From: Sclerodactyla briareus
Taxonomy: Eukaryota; Echinodermata; Holothuroidea; Dendrochirotida; Sclerodactylidae
DNA: 64,000 bases
Assembly: GCA_026419785.1 (NCBI GenBank)
Contig: JAODTK010005767.1
Coordinates: 62,001-126,000 of the forward strand
Direction of reading: 5' to 3'
Part shown: positions 39,638 to 54,100 of the stretch, piece after piece
How the letters are laid out: each line of letters starts with the position of its first letter
How positions within the stretch are numbered: position 1 is the stretch's first letter
Translations under genes and position numbers: made by a program
Notes under the pieces: model-generated
What the model saw: the letters and a program-made list of their open reading frames with translations, nothing else
Databases searched by the model: none
Told to the model about the DNA's origin: nothing

Positions 39638-42600
39638 GTGAGTTGGGTTGCTGGTGCATGGCCTGGGCATACACCCCCACCCCACCCCCGAGGCTGCGCC
39701 AACCCTCGACCAGGACCTCTGCTACCCACCCCTTCAACACAGCTACCATTAACTCATCTCTCATTTGGGTACACTCAAAAGCTTCTATTTCCAGCCGACT
39801 CCCAAAGGCAGTCAATCCTGTGTAAAGTGGAATCATTTGAATCATTTAAGTTCACAGCAAATCATTTCTCATCTCACATCTGGTACCTCCCCTTTTATTC
39901 TCGAGCCTAACTCACAACAACCGGACAACTTGGTGATTGAGAAGAATCATTTGAGGTCAACACAAGATCAAAGTATACCTCCTTCTTGTACATTTCATCA
40001 CTGAATTCTGCAAATTTTGATTGATGAATCATGATTTAAACTGAAACTGTTTAGCATCATCTTGGTCAAAATAACACTTCAGCAAAATTTTTACCTTCTT
40101 GCAATTCGGTGAAAAAAGGACTTAATTCCTTACATAGTCACATTACCTGAGTTGGAACAGGAGGATTGTTGGCATTTTTGGCAATGCAGCATGGTCTAAC
40201 AGTCTACCAGTTTGCCATGGCTTGTGAGTTAGTCTCTCCACTTTCAAATAAAATTACATCATCATTCGAACCATATCATTGACAAACCTACACGGGATTC
40301 TATATTCCAGACACCTGTCTCTGACCTGACATCTTGTTCATGATGACCACAGTGGATTTTACACTTCGCAATTCCACAATCACATGCTTTAATTGCATAA
40401 TTCCATGTTCACAATTTCATCCTTTCTAGGGCATCTTGGAAACACATACCCACATACTTTCTTAAAACAATTGATACGGGGAAGGCTAAACATTCTTGAT
40501 GTCACTGGCTTCTTTCTGACCGCCCCGTCACTCATTTGATTAATGCACGAGACTCTTGGCTCCCTCATGCTAATGAAGAAGTTTTCAGGGCACTCCAGCT
40601 TCACAAGTTTTGAAGGTGTTCACCAGCTTCTCGTTGAAGTTCCCTTTTCCTCTTTGCTTGCACTAAAAGGAATGAATGACTGAACCCACTCGAATGAACC
40701 CACTCTATCTCTGCCTGGAGCCGACTACACGGAATCAACTCCCACTAAATATCCAGAGGGGAAAAGCCCCATTATACTGTAACAAAACGTCAGTCTGTGA
40801 GTGATAAGAGAGAGATAATTCTTCTAACCACCATGGTCGTTCGGTATTGATCGGACCGAGTCACTACTTTCAATATTGAACGGACTTGACCTATTGAGCC
40901 ACGGAAATTGCTGTGAGTCATTGGACGGGCTATCTAGGTCTCCGCCAATAAATATGTTTTCTGAAGCTAGTTTCACTGTCTACGATGCAAATAGTGTTCT
41001 ACTTCCTCAAAGGTAGTCACCAATAAATAGCGAACTAGGTACGAGTCGGTTGACAACGAAAGGTAGACGGCCTGCACAATTTTAAGGCTAATACAATCCA
41101 TCAACTCAAAAGCTCGCGCTGAGTGCAAAGGAAATGTAAAAATTACAGCACACCAATCCATAAACCATCTTTGCTTCGGGTCTCTTCCTCTTCACCTCTC
41201 AACACTAACATGGAATGGACAAGCTTCGTTGGGCGGGAGTTTTCAACCATAAGTGGTCATTCGCTTCAGCTTTGAGATTAACAGTTTCCTCCCCCCTCAG
41301 TTGCATTCTTGTTTTTTCGGAAGGAATTGAATGAATGGATCTCGCTAACAGGTCATAATAAATTGATGCTCTGGTTCATAATAGAGTAGCTCTTGTGGAA
41401 GCCGTAGTAGTGGATATCAACATAAGTAGTAGATAATAGTTAGATTGTATTTCATATATTGTTACAAGAAAGACACAATCGCTTATGCAATTCGTAGATT
41501 ACATAACATCTTAGGCACAGGCTATAGTCGAGCTATGACTGTATGACAGCATTCGTGGAATGTTTTCTATATGTAGTTCTGTACAGCCTGTAGATCTTGG
41601 TGAGATTTGTACTATGTATGGAGTATGAATGTATTGTGTATGTAGTTTGGATTGTATGATTGCAGATGCTAGGCAGGCGCAGGTGCCACACTTACTGAGT
41701 GAGATGAGAGTTTGTAATGGGACTTGATGTGTTCATAGAGTGCATTTAAAACTGTCCAGGAAGCTGAACAAGAGCTTGTGTCCAGAGTCGGATCGGGGAA
41801 TTCCTCTCCTTAAGTTGCTCCAATCTGCTAATTCATCTCAACATCGGGTTTTGACCAGCCATCCTTTTTCCAATTTTTTTCGAGGGTTACCGGTCTGGCA
41901 ACACAGCTGCCAAAGCTTTTCAAAACACTTTTGCTGAGTGCAGCAATTGCTTTTTACCCATTGAGAATGGTTAGGCCCGGGGTAGTTTGAATCAATGGAT
42001 TTGGTGCCTAAAGACCTTAAACAGGACTCCTGTCAAAATCCTCTAAGGCTTTTGGTAGGTCATTCTGATGAATTTATTTTCAGTTATGTCAAACCAGTCT
42101 CCTTGCAAAACCCTTATGAAAGGAAAATGATTCAGATTTGTTTGTTGGTTATTCATTCGCACTCATGGGAGATTTCCATTTTATATTAGTCCATTCCATC
42201 TTGAGGCTCCATTTATTGATACATTGGCGGCAGTGCCTTAGAATTACTGGTTCTTGGTTCCCCAAAGATCTGATGCTAGTGCTGAACTCTACTGGACCTT
42301 CTCCCCCCAATAGATGGGAGATGTTCATGAACGCAGGGTGGCCAGTATTCCCCAGTTTCAAACAGCTGGCCTGCTTCCAAAATCCCAAGTAAACCTATGT
42401 CAGCCATGAAAAACGGAGCCGACTGAAGGATCCTGAAGTAGCCAATAGTGTATATGTTGACAATGTGGGGTGCCATTTGAAGAGCGGGAGCGTGAATGTG
42501 GACCAGAGCAAGGAGGGCAGACTTCAAAGCCTGCATCTAAAGGACAGTGCACAATGGAGCATTCTAGGAGGACCACCGGGGCAGCAGTTTCTACTGAACA

Positions 42601-43823
42601 GTTCAAAGCATCGAGCAGAGTTACCAGGCCTAGCTCAGTGGTAAGAATCACCTCTATCGGGAGCTTCGGCACATGGCACTAACTGAAGGCACTGCAAGGG
42701 GACTATAAGGCAGAAAGAACGTCCACCGTCTCTGTGAGTTCGTGGAGAGGGAGGCACTGGCAACCGGTGCCTTGCAGTCGGCTCTCAGAGCGATTCAGAG
42801 AAGAACTCCGAAATCGCCTCGGTTGCTCGGTGCTCAAAGTTGTCAAGGCAGAGTTTTTTGACTAGATCTAGACTCTCAGTCTTTTTTGACAAAGTCTCTG
42901 CTAGGATCATCCTGAGCAGGATTCCGGGGTCAACGATGAGTCAGAGTCATGAGGTCGGGTTTTAACTACCAAGGAGTCCTGTGGATCCCAATCTTGGATC
43001 TCCATGGTCATGTATGAGTGGAGCAGGGATAGGCAATGTGTGGCACTCACTATCTAGAGGATCAAACCCCGTTGTTTTGGCTTTAGTCTGCTATATTCTA
43101 GTGAGCGGCGATGGATCCGTTTGATAACATCACTTCAGCCTTTCCTTTGGTTTACCGTTGACAGCGATCGTGTCCCCAATGCCGAATGTTTTGTGGCCAT
43201 GGTAACTGGGCTTCTGTCAGCCTCTGCATGTTTTTCAGTTTTGGGTATCGCGAGTGACTGGTTCCTGTGTCTTTATGGCAAAATTGGGAAATTCAAGTTA
43301 GAAAGTTGTGGTATTACTATTCAGGTTTTTTTTTCTGGGGCTTTGCCAGTATGGGTTAGGTTTGCCGAGTATTGACAGTTCAGTAGTCCGATGTACTTAG
43401 CAGTCCCTAATGAATCGGTGAACAATCGCGCTACTAAAACGCTTCATCCTCCAAAAGTTCATGAACGCTAATTGCAAAGCCGTAAAAGCTGGGATTCCCC
43501 CGGACCTCTTCCAGTGTTTTGATATCTCACTGGTTACCCGCAGATCAAATGGCTGGGTGCTGTTCAACAATTACACTGTCCCTGTTGATCATCAAACATT
43601 AGAACTCTTCATGCATAGTGGTGCAAGTGTAAAGCCTACCTCACACTATACGTAGTTCAACGCCGCAACGCTTACGTTCGCGCATGCAGTGACTGCAAAC
43701 GGCGACCGTAAGCTCCTTGCGAAATTCACTGACCATTGTTGTTTTGAATGCGCCCTGGAGGAGTTCACAGCATTAGAAAATGAGGATCTTTCATTTCAAA
43801 GTCTTTTCATACGTCTTCGGGAA

Positions 43824-44729
43824 TTATTGAAGGAAATTTAAAACGACTGATATCAAGAAGGATACTACTTTCAGACGAGCATCCGCGCTGCCATCTGCCC
43901 TTGCTTTCAATTTATTTGCCATCACAAAACTACATGGGACTCGCGGAATTTCGAAAATTTTTGAACTTGGTGAAAATTCCCCGCAACGCTTTCGGCCAGT
44001 CTGTGGCCCCCCCCCCCCCCGCATTCCCGTGGAGGAGGAGACGTTGCAGTTATGCTCACACTTTACAGTGGATACAGCGACCGCGAGAATGAACCGGAAG
44101 CTGTCGCAAGCCTTGCAGTCATCCATTCTGTGCAGTGGGAGCAGACTTAAGGACTCTTTTAAAGATGAAATGGTCCTTGTTAATACCACATCATGTTTTT
44201 GTTCTGGAATTGGTAGCACTTCCCACCAGGCATTCCAATTGTTACTTGTTAGGCAGAATATTTTGAAGGCAGTGTCCTTCACAACCCGAGAAATGGACTG
44301 TATGACCATTGTGGATTGGGGAACTGGTCCAGTGGGAGGATATATTCCCCCTCCCCTCCCCCAGAAATTCTCCCCACTGAATGGAATGTTGTTTATGAAC
44401 AAAATGTTTTTCAACTGATTGCATGGGCTCCACAATGCTCCACAACTTGGCGCGGGCTTGTCTGGACCTACCTTATTTAATGAGAGCGCTGCACAATTGG
44501 CTCTAGCACACCAAAACCCTTCCCCCATTACAGCTTTGGACCCTTTTCTTCCTCTCCCTCCAAACTCTGGTGCCCTTAAGCTGAAGATGGGAACACCCTT
44601 TCTTGACTGACCAAAAATCCAAATTGACTGACCAGAGCATTGTGTCAAACAGTCCGGGGGACGAAAACCTAAGCAAATGTAGCCTCTTCTCCCTTGGAAC
44701 AAAGGGCAGTTTTTTGTGGGGCCAAACAT
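43824..44729 (-). CDS. Unrecognised 301-codon open reading frame
   Basis: This is the longest open frame in the window, and unlike the 54.7-55.6 kb frames it is not explained by a tandem repeat. It begins MFGPTKNCPLF and is rich in Gly, Ser, Arg and Cys. I see no domain, signal peptide or membrane segment, and the composition is not clearly protein-like: short runs such as RGGGGPQTG come from G/C tracts. It has no recognised splice or promoter context and lies antisense within the presumed actinin intron. It could be a retrogene, a piece of a transposon, or chance. Confidence that it encodes a real protein is low. Confidence 0.12.
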   Translation of the reverse strand: MFGPTKNCPLFQGRRGYICLGFRPPDCLTQCSGQSIWIFGQSRKGVPIFSLRAPEFGGRGRKGSKAVMGEGFWCARANCAALSLNKVGPDKPAPSCGALWSPCNQLKNILFINNIPFSGENFWGRGGGIYPPTGPVPQSTMVIQSISRVVKDTAFKIFCLTSNNWNAWWEVLPIPEQKHDVVLTRTISSLKESLSLLPLHRMDDCKACDSFRFILAVAVSTVKCEHNCNVSSSTGMRGGGGPQTGRKRCGEFSPSSKIFEIPRVPCSFVMANKLKARADGSADARLKVVSFLISVVLNFLQ

Positions 44730-47700
44730 ATCCCCTCTTTGAAATGACCCACCTATTAAATTATTGTATCAGTCTGCCGGAGACCTTAAACACACCTTCT
44801 GTGACGGCCCATTGACCCGTGGTGATTGTGAGGTTGGGTTTTTTTTTGGTGAGATCAATGAACAGTCAATTCCGCAAACTCCTTGACACGTACAATGACT
44901 TATACCTCTCAACTGATCTATAGCAGTGTGGTGGAAGTGCCCATATTTGGAAATTGCAAGTCCTGCGTGCATTGTGGGATGCAGTGGTGATCGGGCCTTG
45001 ATTATTCAACCCACTGGAATTCTATTTTCAGGGAAACCCGCACTTGGCTTTTAACCCCATAATGAATAGTAAAATATGTATGGGAAAATACTGATAGCTT
45101 CATTGCTATGAGTAGAGTGTATTTATAGAAGCAGCCCTGTTGCCTTTTAGTTTCAATTTGAAAATTATACCACCCTCATTAATCATTCATTATTCAGTTG
45201 ATCTCTTTCCGTACAATATGCATTTTAGGAGGCGTGTCCGAAGTGGGTAATCAAGATTTGCATTGGCCATGCCCCATTTTTTGGGAGGAGGGGGGTGGGG
45301 GCAGTGATTCCACAGGGTTACTCCTGGGAAGTTTGTGATTTCCATCCAGGAGGTGGGGTTCTGGCAGGTGCCCTCCTCCCTTTGAGATTTTTCTGAATAA
45401 TCATTGGCCGCATGTCCCCCTGCCCTTGGAGACTTACTGCATAATTATATCCCAGCAATTAGCTTTAATAATACTATCTTTCCAACGTAAAACTTAGTGT
45501 CTTGAATACAGTTTCAATGGAAAGGAATTTGGGAGTGGGGGGAGGGGGGGGAAAAACATGTTGCCTTTTTTTGTTCTGTAGATACCACTGGAAGCTTTGG
45601 GTAAAAAACGTGGAAGGGTATTGTAATCCCGAGACAAATTCACCGCATGAAAATAGTAAAATGGGAGCTCTTCTGGTCCCCCCGCCCCCTCCCACTCTAC
45701 ACCCCTGAAATCATTCGGAATAGAAGTGCACATTATCGAGGTGTTTGGTTGCCAGTGGACAACTCAGCCCTCAGCCCAAATCAAGTTCCTAGGCCCTGGC
45801 CTAGACACAAATTATTCTACCAATGACTGTAGTATGTGCATTCACCAGATGTCAATTTGGGGGGGGGGGGGGGGCGGTGCATGTGATTTCAGAGAGGGAA
45901 CTGAGGGACACTTTGTTCCCCCCCACACCCTATCAGCAATGGCCGATACAAGCCGTGTTGCGCCATGTCCCCAAAATGTGTCAAGCTTTCATTAAAGGAG
46001 AGCAGCCCAGCTGATGCCTTAGTAAAGAATGAATACGAAGTAGGCTGATAATACTGGGGGAAAGACTGAGGGATGTGTTTTGCAATGGTCACTGGTTCTG
46101 TATCTATTGTTATAGCGCAAGCGCTTTATGCCCAGTATGTGATTTCCTCATTGGGAAGTCCATTGTCTGCACATTGCCTGCCATGGTAATCAAAGATTGT
46201 CATAAACACATCCTTCAGCCAGACGTGGCCGTCAAATGGTTTCTCTTTCATAAACGAGCGCGCCACTAAACGTGAACTATGGCACTTGAAGTGCCGTTCC
46301 TTCAGTAGGACTCGTTGAAAGTGAGTAAAAAATTGAATGTACATTTTCCTTGAGCTTTGACGGCCCAAATGTCTATAGTTCGTTAAATTTGTAAGCGTTT
46401 TACTCGGCATATAAAATCTAGTAGGTCTTGGAGGTACTTAAGTGTAGTAGAGTTTCAGATGGAGTCTAGCACACGATGAGCTCTTCGTCTTGCTTTCAAC
46501 ACAGTTTGCTTCCCTTTGGTGGCCTAAATTCCCGGTCTTCAGGGATTTTCTGAGGGTTCCACTTAGGTACTCATATCCAGAAGGCAAGAATGTCTAGGTC
46601 ATGTGTAGAGGTCAGTCATGAGGTGTAGACATATTGAAGCACTCTTCAGAGTTTGTTCCCTTTTATGGCATTTCATGGATCATGGAAAAGAGCAGCTGCC
46701 TGTTGATGCTGTGCTGAAAGCCATTAGGCTGTTAAAGGCCTCCCAAGTTCCCAACTACTTGAATCAAATTTATTGGGTTACGTAGGTACAACCTGACCTA
46801 GTATTGCATGCCCCGTCTACGAGCACCCCTTGAATTTTGTTTCGAAAAGCTTTCGCAAGCCCGGCTGGCAATCAAGTGTTCTAGTTGGGTCCTAAGTGTG
46901 ATACAGTTTGTCTGTAGCCCTTCACAGAACAGCTCTGCTGTCGTTCAATTCCTGACATTCTATTGGCTCGTTTCAGTGGAAAATTAGGTTCCCCCTCATT
47001 GTGAATTTCTCATTTTTTGTCATCCACGTGTCATTTTGTCACCACAACTCACTGTGGTTGTGAAATCATATGGCGGACTTCTCACTCAGTCCAACCCTTG
47101 TTTCTGAGTCGGGAGAATTCAAACTGACCGAAATACTTGTTCTTGCAAATTGAAGGATTTTTAAAAATAGTTGCCTTATAGTGGGACACTTTGTCCTCAG
47201 CATTACCTTCGACTCACCTCACCTCACAGAGAGTCGGAACACCTGGTTATTTAAAGTGTACATTTTAGCCTGTTGACTTGAAATACGGGGGAGGGATTTA
47301 TCCCCCCACTCAATAATTGAAAAATGACTCTTTGACTTTGATTTCTCACACCAGGGCAGTTGGGTAATGGCCCTCCTCTCCCAGTATTATAACTGGATGG
47401 AGTCTTCAACTGCATCATCATAATTAATTTTGAGAACTTGCAGCACTCGCTATTAGATCCTGCAGTTACCCTATACAATAGATGCTAATTGAGAGCCTCT
47501 TCACCCTAGTTGTTTAGTTTCATGAAAAAACATCCATTGGTTGTAGAAAACACAATTCTGGCCTGTATTGGAAAGAAAAAGGAGTTTTGGTCTTCGATGT
47601 GTGTCTCTCAGAAGTCTCCGCCATTAGGAACTTATTTGAATGCTTCGCAAGGCACAAACCTCATGATCTACGACAGTGAATCAAACCGAGGTAGTCTCTC

Positions 47701-49622
47701 TCTGGAGCCGGGGCCACGTTTAATTGAAACTGTATAATTACTATCAAGTTCGAGAATTACGGTTACATGCTGTCAGGCTTCTAATTAATCTTTATCCAGA
47801 ATGCCCCCCCCTCCCACTGTCATGCTGGAGGCTAATTACAGGCATCTTTCCCTCAGTTTGTTCAACGGCATGAACAAGTTATGACAGGGGGTTTTCATAT
47901 CAGCATGATACCCTGCTTCCAAATGGTACTGGGCACTGCTTACTCACTCCTGGGGAAACATGCCTGGAAGGCACTTCCCCCTCTCCCCCCCCCCCCCCAC
48001 CCGGCCTCTGCCTTCTCAGAGGTAAGCTAACAGCCTGGGCCGGCCCATCCTCCCCCAATTCTCTGGGGTGTCCTCGGAGCTGTATCAAGGTTTCTCAAAA
48101 TTGTGGGAGGGGTACCATCGGAGCTGCATCAAGATTTTCAAGAAGTTGAAAGTCATAAATTACTATGTGATAATGTGAAATCGCCAAAAGTGGGAGGCCC
48201 TCTTCTATGGGTAACTCCCCCAACCCCAGTGAGGGGCACAAAGGAGAGCCTGGGGGTCATGGCTCCCCACCTCTAGGTCCAGTTGGGGGGAATGAGGAAA
48301 AATTTTAATTTGAGGGTATTTTGGGCCAAAATGAGGGTCAGTTGGGGAATTGAAGGGGTCAGTCGAGGGAAATGAATTTGGCCTCTCCACATCGGAAATC
48401 CTGTGCACGCTACTGCCCAACCCCCAGGCTAAAGTGGCATCTCTCCACATCTTATGTTAGGCTGTGTTCAGGGCATGAGGGTAGCTTCCAGGGTTATGGG
48501 ATAGAGAATACAATTTTGAACAAATTCCGTGTGGCTGGTGAGTTTTAACTCCCAAATAAAAAAAACTGGTGCAACAGCAGCAAATTACCCACTGGAGCTA
48601 GAATGATAAAAAACAGCAACCTAGGCAGCGTTGAGATAAACTAGTCCTGTTGAGTCAATGGGACACTGTCAATTGCATGGAGAGAGAGAGATTGAATGGT
48701 GAAAGTTCCATTCTTTTTAAACCCTTTGGGTCCAGGTCCAAACTTTCAAACTCACTGAAATATTATTCAGGACCCCAATGCCCCTTCCTTTGGGTAAATC
48801 AGCTCATGATTTGGTTGAGGAGACATCACCCCTGAGCACTGCTGCTGAGCTTCCTTTTGGGCAGTATAGTGACATTCAAAGAGAATCTTAGCATACATGT
48901 AACATATGGGGGACGGGTGTGGCTGTGGGGAGGGGGGCGATTAGTGTATAAACTTTTTGTGTACAAAGCCAGAAGTACTTGAAGGGAGGCGATCAATTCT
49001 CTTTCCTCTTGCCTTTCCCCAGATCAGTCTGTAGGTCACCAAGGGTCAACTATTCAATGGTTGCCCCACTAATAGGGTGATCCACCTACTCCAGCAAATG
49101 TGCATTAATAAACCAGCACCAAGGGAGCGCTCAAAACTGGGACATTTCTCACCTTGGAATGTCATCGTTCTGTTGATTCGGGACAGAAATGCCAATTAGT
49201 CCTGAGTGCTTTACAGAATGTTGAGATTTTATCAGGATCCTCCTAATAGATTCTCACCCAGTTGAGTGTTATCACTCTGTTCCCCATGGGGTCATAGGGT
49301 CATTAATTTAGCACCAGGGGGTCATAAAGGTCTGGTGAGGGAGTGGAGATAGTGCCTGTTAGTGATATCTGTGAATGGCCTGGGGCATACATCTGTGCAC
49401 ATCCTTCTCTGAAGCACATTCGGTTGTGACTGTAGTGGATTCCAGAAACTCCTTCCTGTGGAGTGTCCTTTTCCTCTGGGGAATGTGTGAAAAGTTTAGT
49501 ATTCGCTAAATTTAGAAAGTGTCCCGAATTTTCATTGTTTAATTGATTGGCTAGGTATTGTTAGAGAACAAATTAATACATACCTGGACAGGGGGTGACT
49601 TGGAGATCAATGCACTCGTCAC

Positions 49623-49906
49623 TTGTATGATGCACCCCCGTACCCTGGACATGGTCGTCAAGTGTGAGTCCTTGTAGAATTCGATGTGACTCGCACTTGG
49701 GTCATTTTTCCTGAATGGTCAGTCAGCTGAGCTGACCCTGAGGTGCTCCATTTCAACTGGGAATATGTAGGAAATGACAGGAAGAGCGGGTCATTTTTCA
49801 AGGAATTGTAAGTCATCCCGAGTTACTGAGATGGGGCATTTTTTTAATCAGCAGGACTTGAATGACCCCTGTCTGGGGTGTAGGTGGGAGGGGGCACATC
49901 ATACAA
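49623..49906. mobile_element. MITE-like inverted-repeat element, copy 2 (284 bp)
   Basis: The left end reads TTGTATGATGCACCCCC and the right end, reverse-complemented, TTGTATGATGTGCCCCC. Further in, GTACCCTGGACATGGTCGTC on the left pairs loosely with CACCCCAGACAGGGGTCATTC from the right. Length and arm sequence match the element at 25224-25503. The interior is only weakly similar between the two copies. No target duplication is evident. Confidence 0.65.
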
Positions 49907-50713
49907 TCCAAGTTTAGGGCAATTTAGCACGTTATGTGCACATGGGGGAGTGAACCTATTTTTCTTGACAACCCAACTCTTACTTAGCCTTCTATTACAA
50001 GTCCTATAAAAAAAAAAAAAACCTTGGTAGTTCCCTTGCTCATGAAAATGCTGATTGACATTCCAAAGACCAGCAACTTTCTCAATCTCGATGAGAAATC
50101 AGCCATTCCTGGAATCAGAGTAGTAAAGCAGCAATAATTCCTAATGAGTGACATTTGTTGGAAAATATTCAAACCTAATTAGGCAATCTGTCGTATATTT
50201 GAGGGGAGGGGTTATCCCATGTCCCTAATGTTCTGGACGTAATATATACTTTACGACCAACAAACAATATTTATCAGTTGTGGGTATAACAACATAGTAG
50301 TCACCATAGGTCATGAAGTATCAACATAAGTCAGATTTTCCTGTCTGGTTATATTACATGACATCACTTGACAAACAGCAATTAATCATACCCGTGTCTC
50401 CACCACTCCAAAACTGCTTCATTGGATAGAAAAAAAAACATTACTTTTTCAGTTCATACCAAACACTCACACTTACTTATCTATGAGCAATTTAATTCTA
50501 TACTCGTGTTATCTCTCGCTAGCAAGTTTGACAGTCGTTGACTTCACAGTTACCTACTGTCGTAACGGCCCCTAGGGACGTTATCTTCTTTCCAGTTGTC
50601 TCAGTGACACTTCCACCTCAGCCTTCACCTTAGTTAAGAATAGTCAATAGTTTGGTTAATATACAACTTTACTGGAGGTAATTAGTTTGTGTCAAATTAT
50701 TCTGGTTTTGAAA

Positions 50714-51155
50714 AAGAATCTTGTGTATTTACATTACTCACAACCAACACAACATGATTTACATCGATGTGAACATCGTAAACAGTAAACTCATAAATTT
50801 TCATGTTCTCACGAAATGGAGCATGTTCCATTCTCACTGAAATCACCTCTGCCAAACACTCAATAATATTCGACTCAATAAAATCTTGTGTATTTACATA
50901 CCTCGCAACCAACATACATGACTTATATTGATGTGAACATCGTAAACAGTAAACTCAAGCACTATACACCATGGGTGATTTCAGCTGGGAGCCAGGCTCT
51001 GTTTGGCGCCCATGAGCAGCTGTTTGGCGCCCGTGAGCTACGAAAAACTCTCTACACGTTTGACAATTTGTACATTAAATTTTCCATGTTCTCACGAAAT
51101 GGAGCATGTTCCATTCTCACTGAAATCACCTCTGCCAAACCTCAACAATATTTGA
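50714..51155. repeat. Direct duplication with an insertion in the second copy
   Basis: Copy 1 (about 50714-50880) and copy 2 (about 50882-51155) share TCTTGTGTATTTACAT, GATGTGAACATCGTAAACAG, TTTTCATGTTCTCACGAAAT, GGAGCATGTTCCATTCTCAC and ATCACCTCTGCCAAAC. Copy 2 carries about 110 extra bases between the GTAAACTCA segment and the TTTTCCATGTTC segment. That insertion contains its own direct repeat, CTGTTTGGCGCCCATGAG then CTGTTTGGCGCCCGTGAG (50998-51040). Confidence 0.85.
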
Positions 51156-54100
51156 CTATCCTGTTGGGCATGCAAAACTCACCATATTACATATTTAGAC
51201 GTTGCTGATGATGTAATGCTCAAAGAGAGTTATTGTTGTGTGGTAGCAACTGGCAATGAAAAGCAAAGGATAAGTTTGCATGATCTCATCATGAAAAATT
51301 CTTTCAATGAAATTTGATTCTGATCTGTATATCGTTTCACAGTGGTATGTCAATGAAAAAAATTGTCTAGATATATTGCAAGACATTGCTGTTGTGATTT
51401 CATGCAAATAGCTCCGTCCATCATTCACCAGGTGTTACTACTACTTAACTCCTACTACTGACAATGTCTCTTTGAATGTACTATGATATGCGATTTACAC
51501 ACAATACACCTATGCTCAGATGAAACACATGAAACAAAGATATATTACTATCACATGACATACCCAATCACATACATACATCACATTCCCTGTGGGATTC
51601 ATCACAGTTTCGATGACCCACGAGGGCAGCAGAGGTCCGTGAAGGGCCATCGGGGTATTTGGGTGTATGCCCAGGTTTTGCTCCAGGAGCCTAACTCACG
51701 ATCCTTAGTTTGTGGTGGTCCATGTGAGTTTCTCACTGGAACCTTTTATTTATATCTTTTTCATATTTTCTATGTGGATTTATCATTTTGTCTGTCCTGA
51801 ACATTATTTGTAACACTTTCATTCACGTATAATCAGTCAATTGAGTTGTGTTTCGTACACATTATTCACTCGCTTTATGCACCTCTTCATTATACAAGGA
51901 ACATTTGCTAATATTTTGTTCTGACTTTTCATCAAATTGGAGGTTCGTCCCCCTCCTCTGAGCAATCACGTCATTATCTTCATCCCTGCCAAGACCAAAA
52001 ACAAGCAGGAGTTATGCACCAGAAGAGTCTAATTGCCCTACCACAAGTTCGATCCACTAGTGGCTGGCTAGCGGAGGGGAGGGGGCTGGGAGAGGGTGGG
52101 GGAGGGGGGTACTCCAGTGGTCTGGAATTTGAATTGATATCATATATTGTGGCACAGCCGTCTTTATTGTACACAAATCCCATAGAGGAGGGGGATGCTG
52201 CTGCCTCTTCCCTCATTGGCAAGTTCCCCTTCCTTGCCCTGTGGTTTAATGGGGCCATGAAGGTCTGAGGGTAGACCATTTTGGGTGACACTCGGTGACT
52301 GTTTCAGATATTAGGGTACATTGGGGTCTGAAATGGGACGACCCTACAAAAGAAACTAGATATATATATATATAAAGTGGCAGAAAAATCCACAACTACA
52401 ATATATATATTATATAAAAAAAGCTATCAAGCAGTCCAACTGAATGTAACTGTTACTTTATAAAACCTGCTCCCCAGTCCCCACAACTTTCAAACCTGCT
52501 ATTGCCCATGATCAGGCATAGCCATGTGGGGGAGCGAGAGAGGGTGGATTTTTTTTTTTCTCATAGATGAGGAAAACATGTGCACGAAAAATGTGCACGA
52601 AATCTGAACAGCCATAGTGAAGAAGTTGCTGCTATGAACTGAGCCGAAGAAATTTAATGCATGTTAAAGTGTTCTCTCGGGGACCTCTGGCTCTCACAGG
52701 ACCTATTTGATAGTTGCTGCTCGTGACAGGATAGTCGCTGCCCAAGTCTGCTCTGCATTGCAGTTTCTTCCCAGCGTGCGTTTCTTCTCGTATTCCACCA
52801 TCTCTATTACATCTTCCTAGGAATGTTAAAGCAACCTATCTGCAGTATATATATACACCAAATTTCCACGGGGGAGTGAACTGGGCCTCTTCGTGACAGG
52901 CACATTTGAGGACATGGTTGATTGGAGCAGTGGGTGGATGTGGCAAGGTGCCTTCACGGCATGTGGCTCCTCCCATGGGTGAGAACATTGGCCGCCTTGC
53001 CTATTCAAGCTGCGGACCAAGTTTACAGTAGGTGCTCATTTACCAACTTTGGTTTTCTCAAGGGCCGTGTCACACCCCCTATTTCACGCCCCTACCTATC
53101 TGAAACTCCTGATACTGATAATAAAATGCGGCTGCCGACAATTAGCATACCAGACAGCGAAAGCTCCAATCATTGGGTAAGGCGAGATTTTCTGACACAC
53201 GGTGAATTGCTTTTTCCAGGTAGCCACATGTGAGAATAGTACATGCACTGAGAGAGTACCTGATTACCCCCCTCCCCCCCCCCCCCCACTAATGCGCATG
53301 ACGACACTTGATGCGCATGGGTCATAGTATGTAGCCTACCAGCTGTAAGGGGGGAATGAGACATGTACTTGGATGTCACCTGACACCACCAGGAAACCCA
53401 GCTTGTATTATATTCTGATGTCTACCATCTCTGTTTACGTCGCCTGTCTTAGATGCAGTCACAAAGAGAGGTTACGAGCAAAGAGAGGTAAATATGAACC
53501 AAGCTGATATCGCCATAGCCAAGTATGTATGGTGCAAATGATCATCTGTCATACGGGATCATACTGGGTTTAATCTTAGGGAATCCAAGTATGAATTCTC
53601 TGTCTACATTTTCTGTTGAAATGACTCTTCCTAGACATGTCCACTGAGCTCATCATGTAGGAGATAATGTGACACAAGTGGGTAGCACCATTGCCTGCCC
53701 AGATAATGTTTAGAATGACTGTGGACACATTCTTGAAGCACTCAACCCTGAGAAGCACCCTGAATGATCACCACAAGCCAATACAGGTCTTCTGGCTCTG
53801 TCTGGTGTTTCCCAGGAATGCTGTTAAGAATGAGATCAGTGCTGAGGCAGTCCACACTGAACCACCTGAGCAGATACCAATGTTTGGATGCTGAGGTGAT
53901 TTTGTGCCCAATCCACAGATCTCCCTAGCAGGTGCCATCCTATGAGGTTGTTCAGAGAGTGTGGCAACAAGCTAGAGAGAATGAGATGGTGATCCAACCT
54001 GAGCAGTTGTCACCATTGGCTGATGAGGGGATTGAGGCCATTACTGAGATGATAGGCAGCTACACACTGTTCAGCCTTGTGAAACTTCTCCAAGAAAGTT

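Noticed and set aside
42620..42670. tRNA-like A-box phrase (TAGCTCAGTGGTAAGA)
   Set aside because: No convincing B box (GGTTCGANTCC) at the right distance and no cloverleaf; at most a relic of a tRNA-derived SINE.
43630..43680. Possible second Harbinger-like left end (AAGCCTACCTCACACTATACG)
   Set aside because: No matching inverted right end was found within 1 kb and no target duplication is visible.
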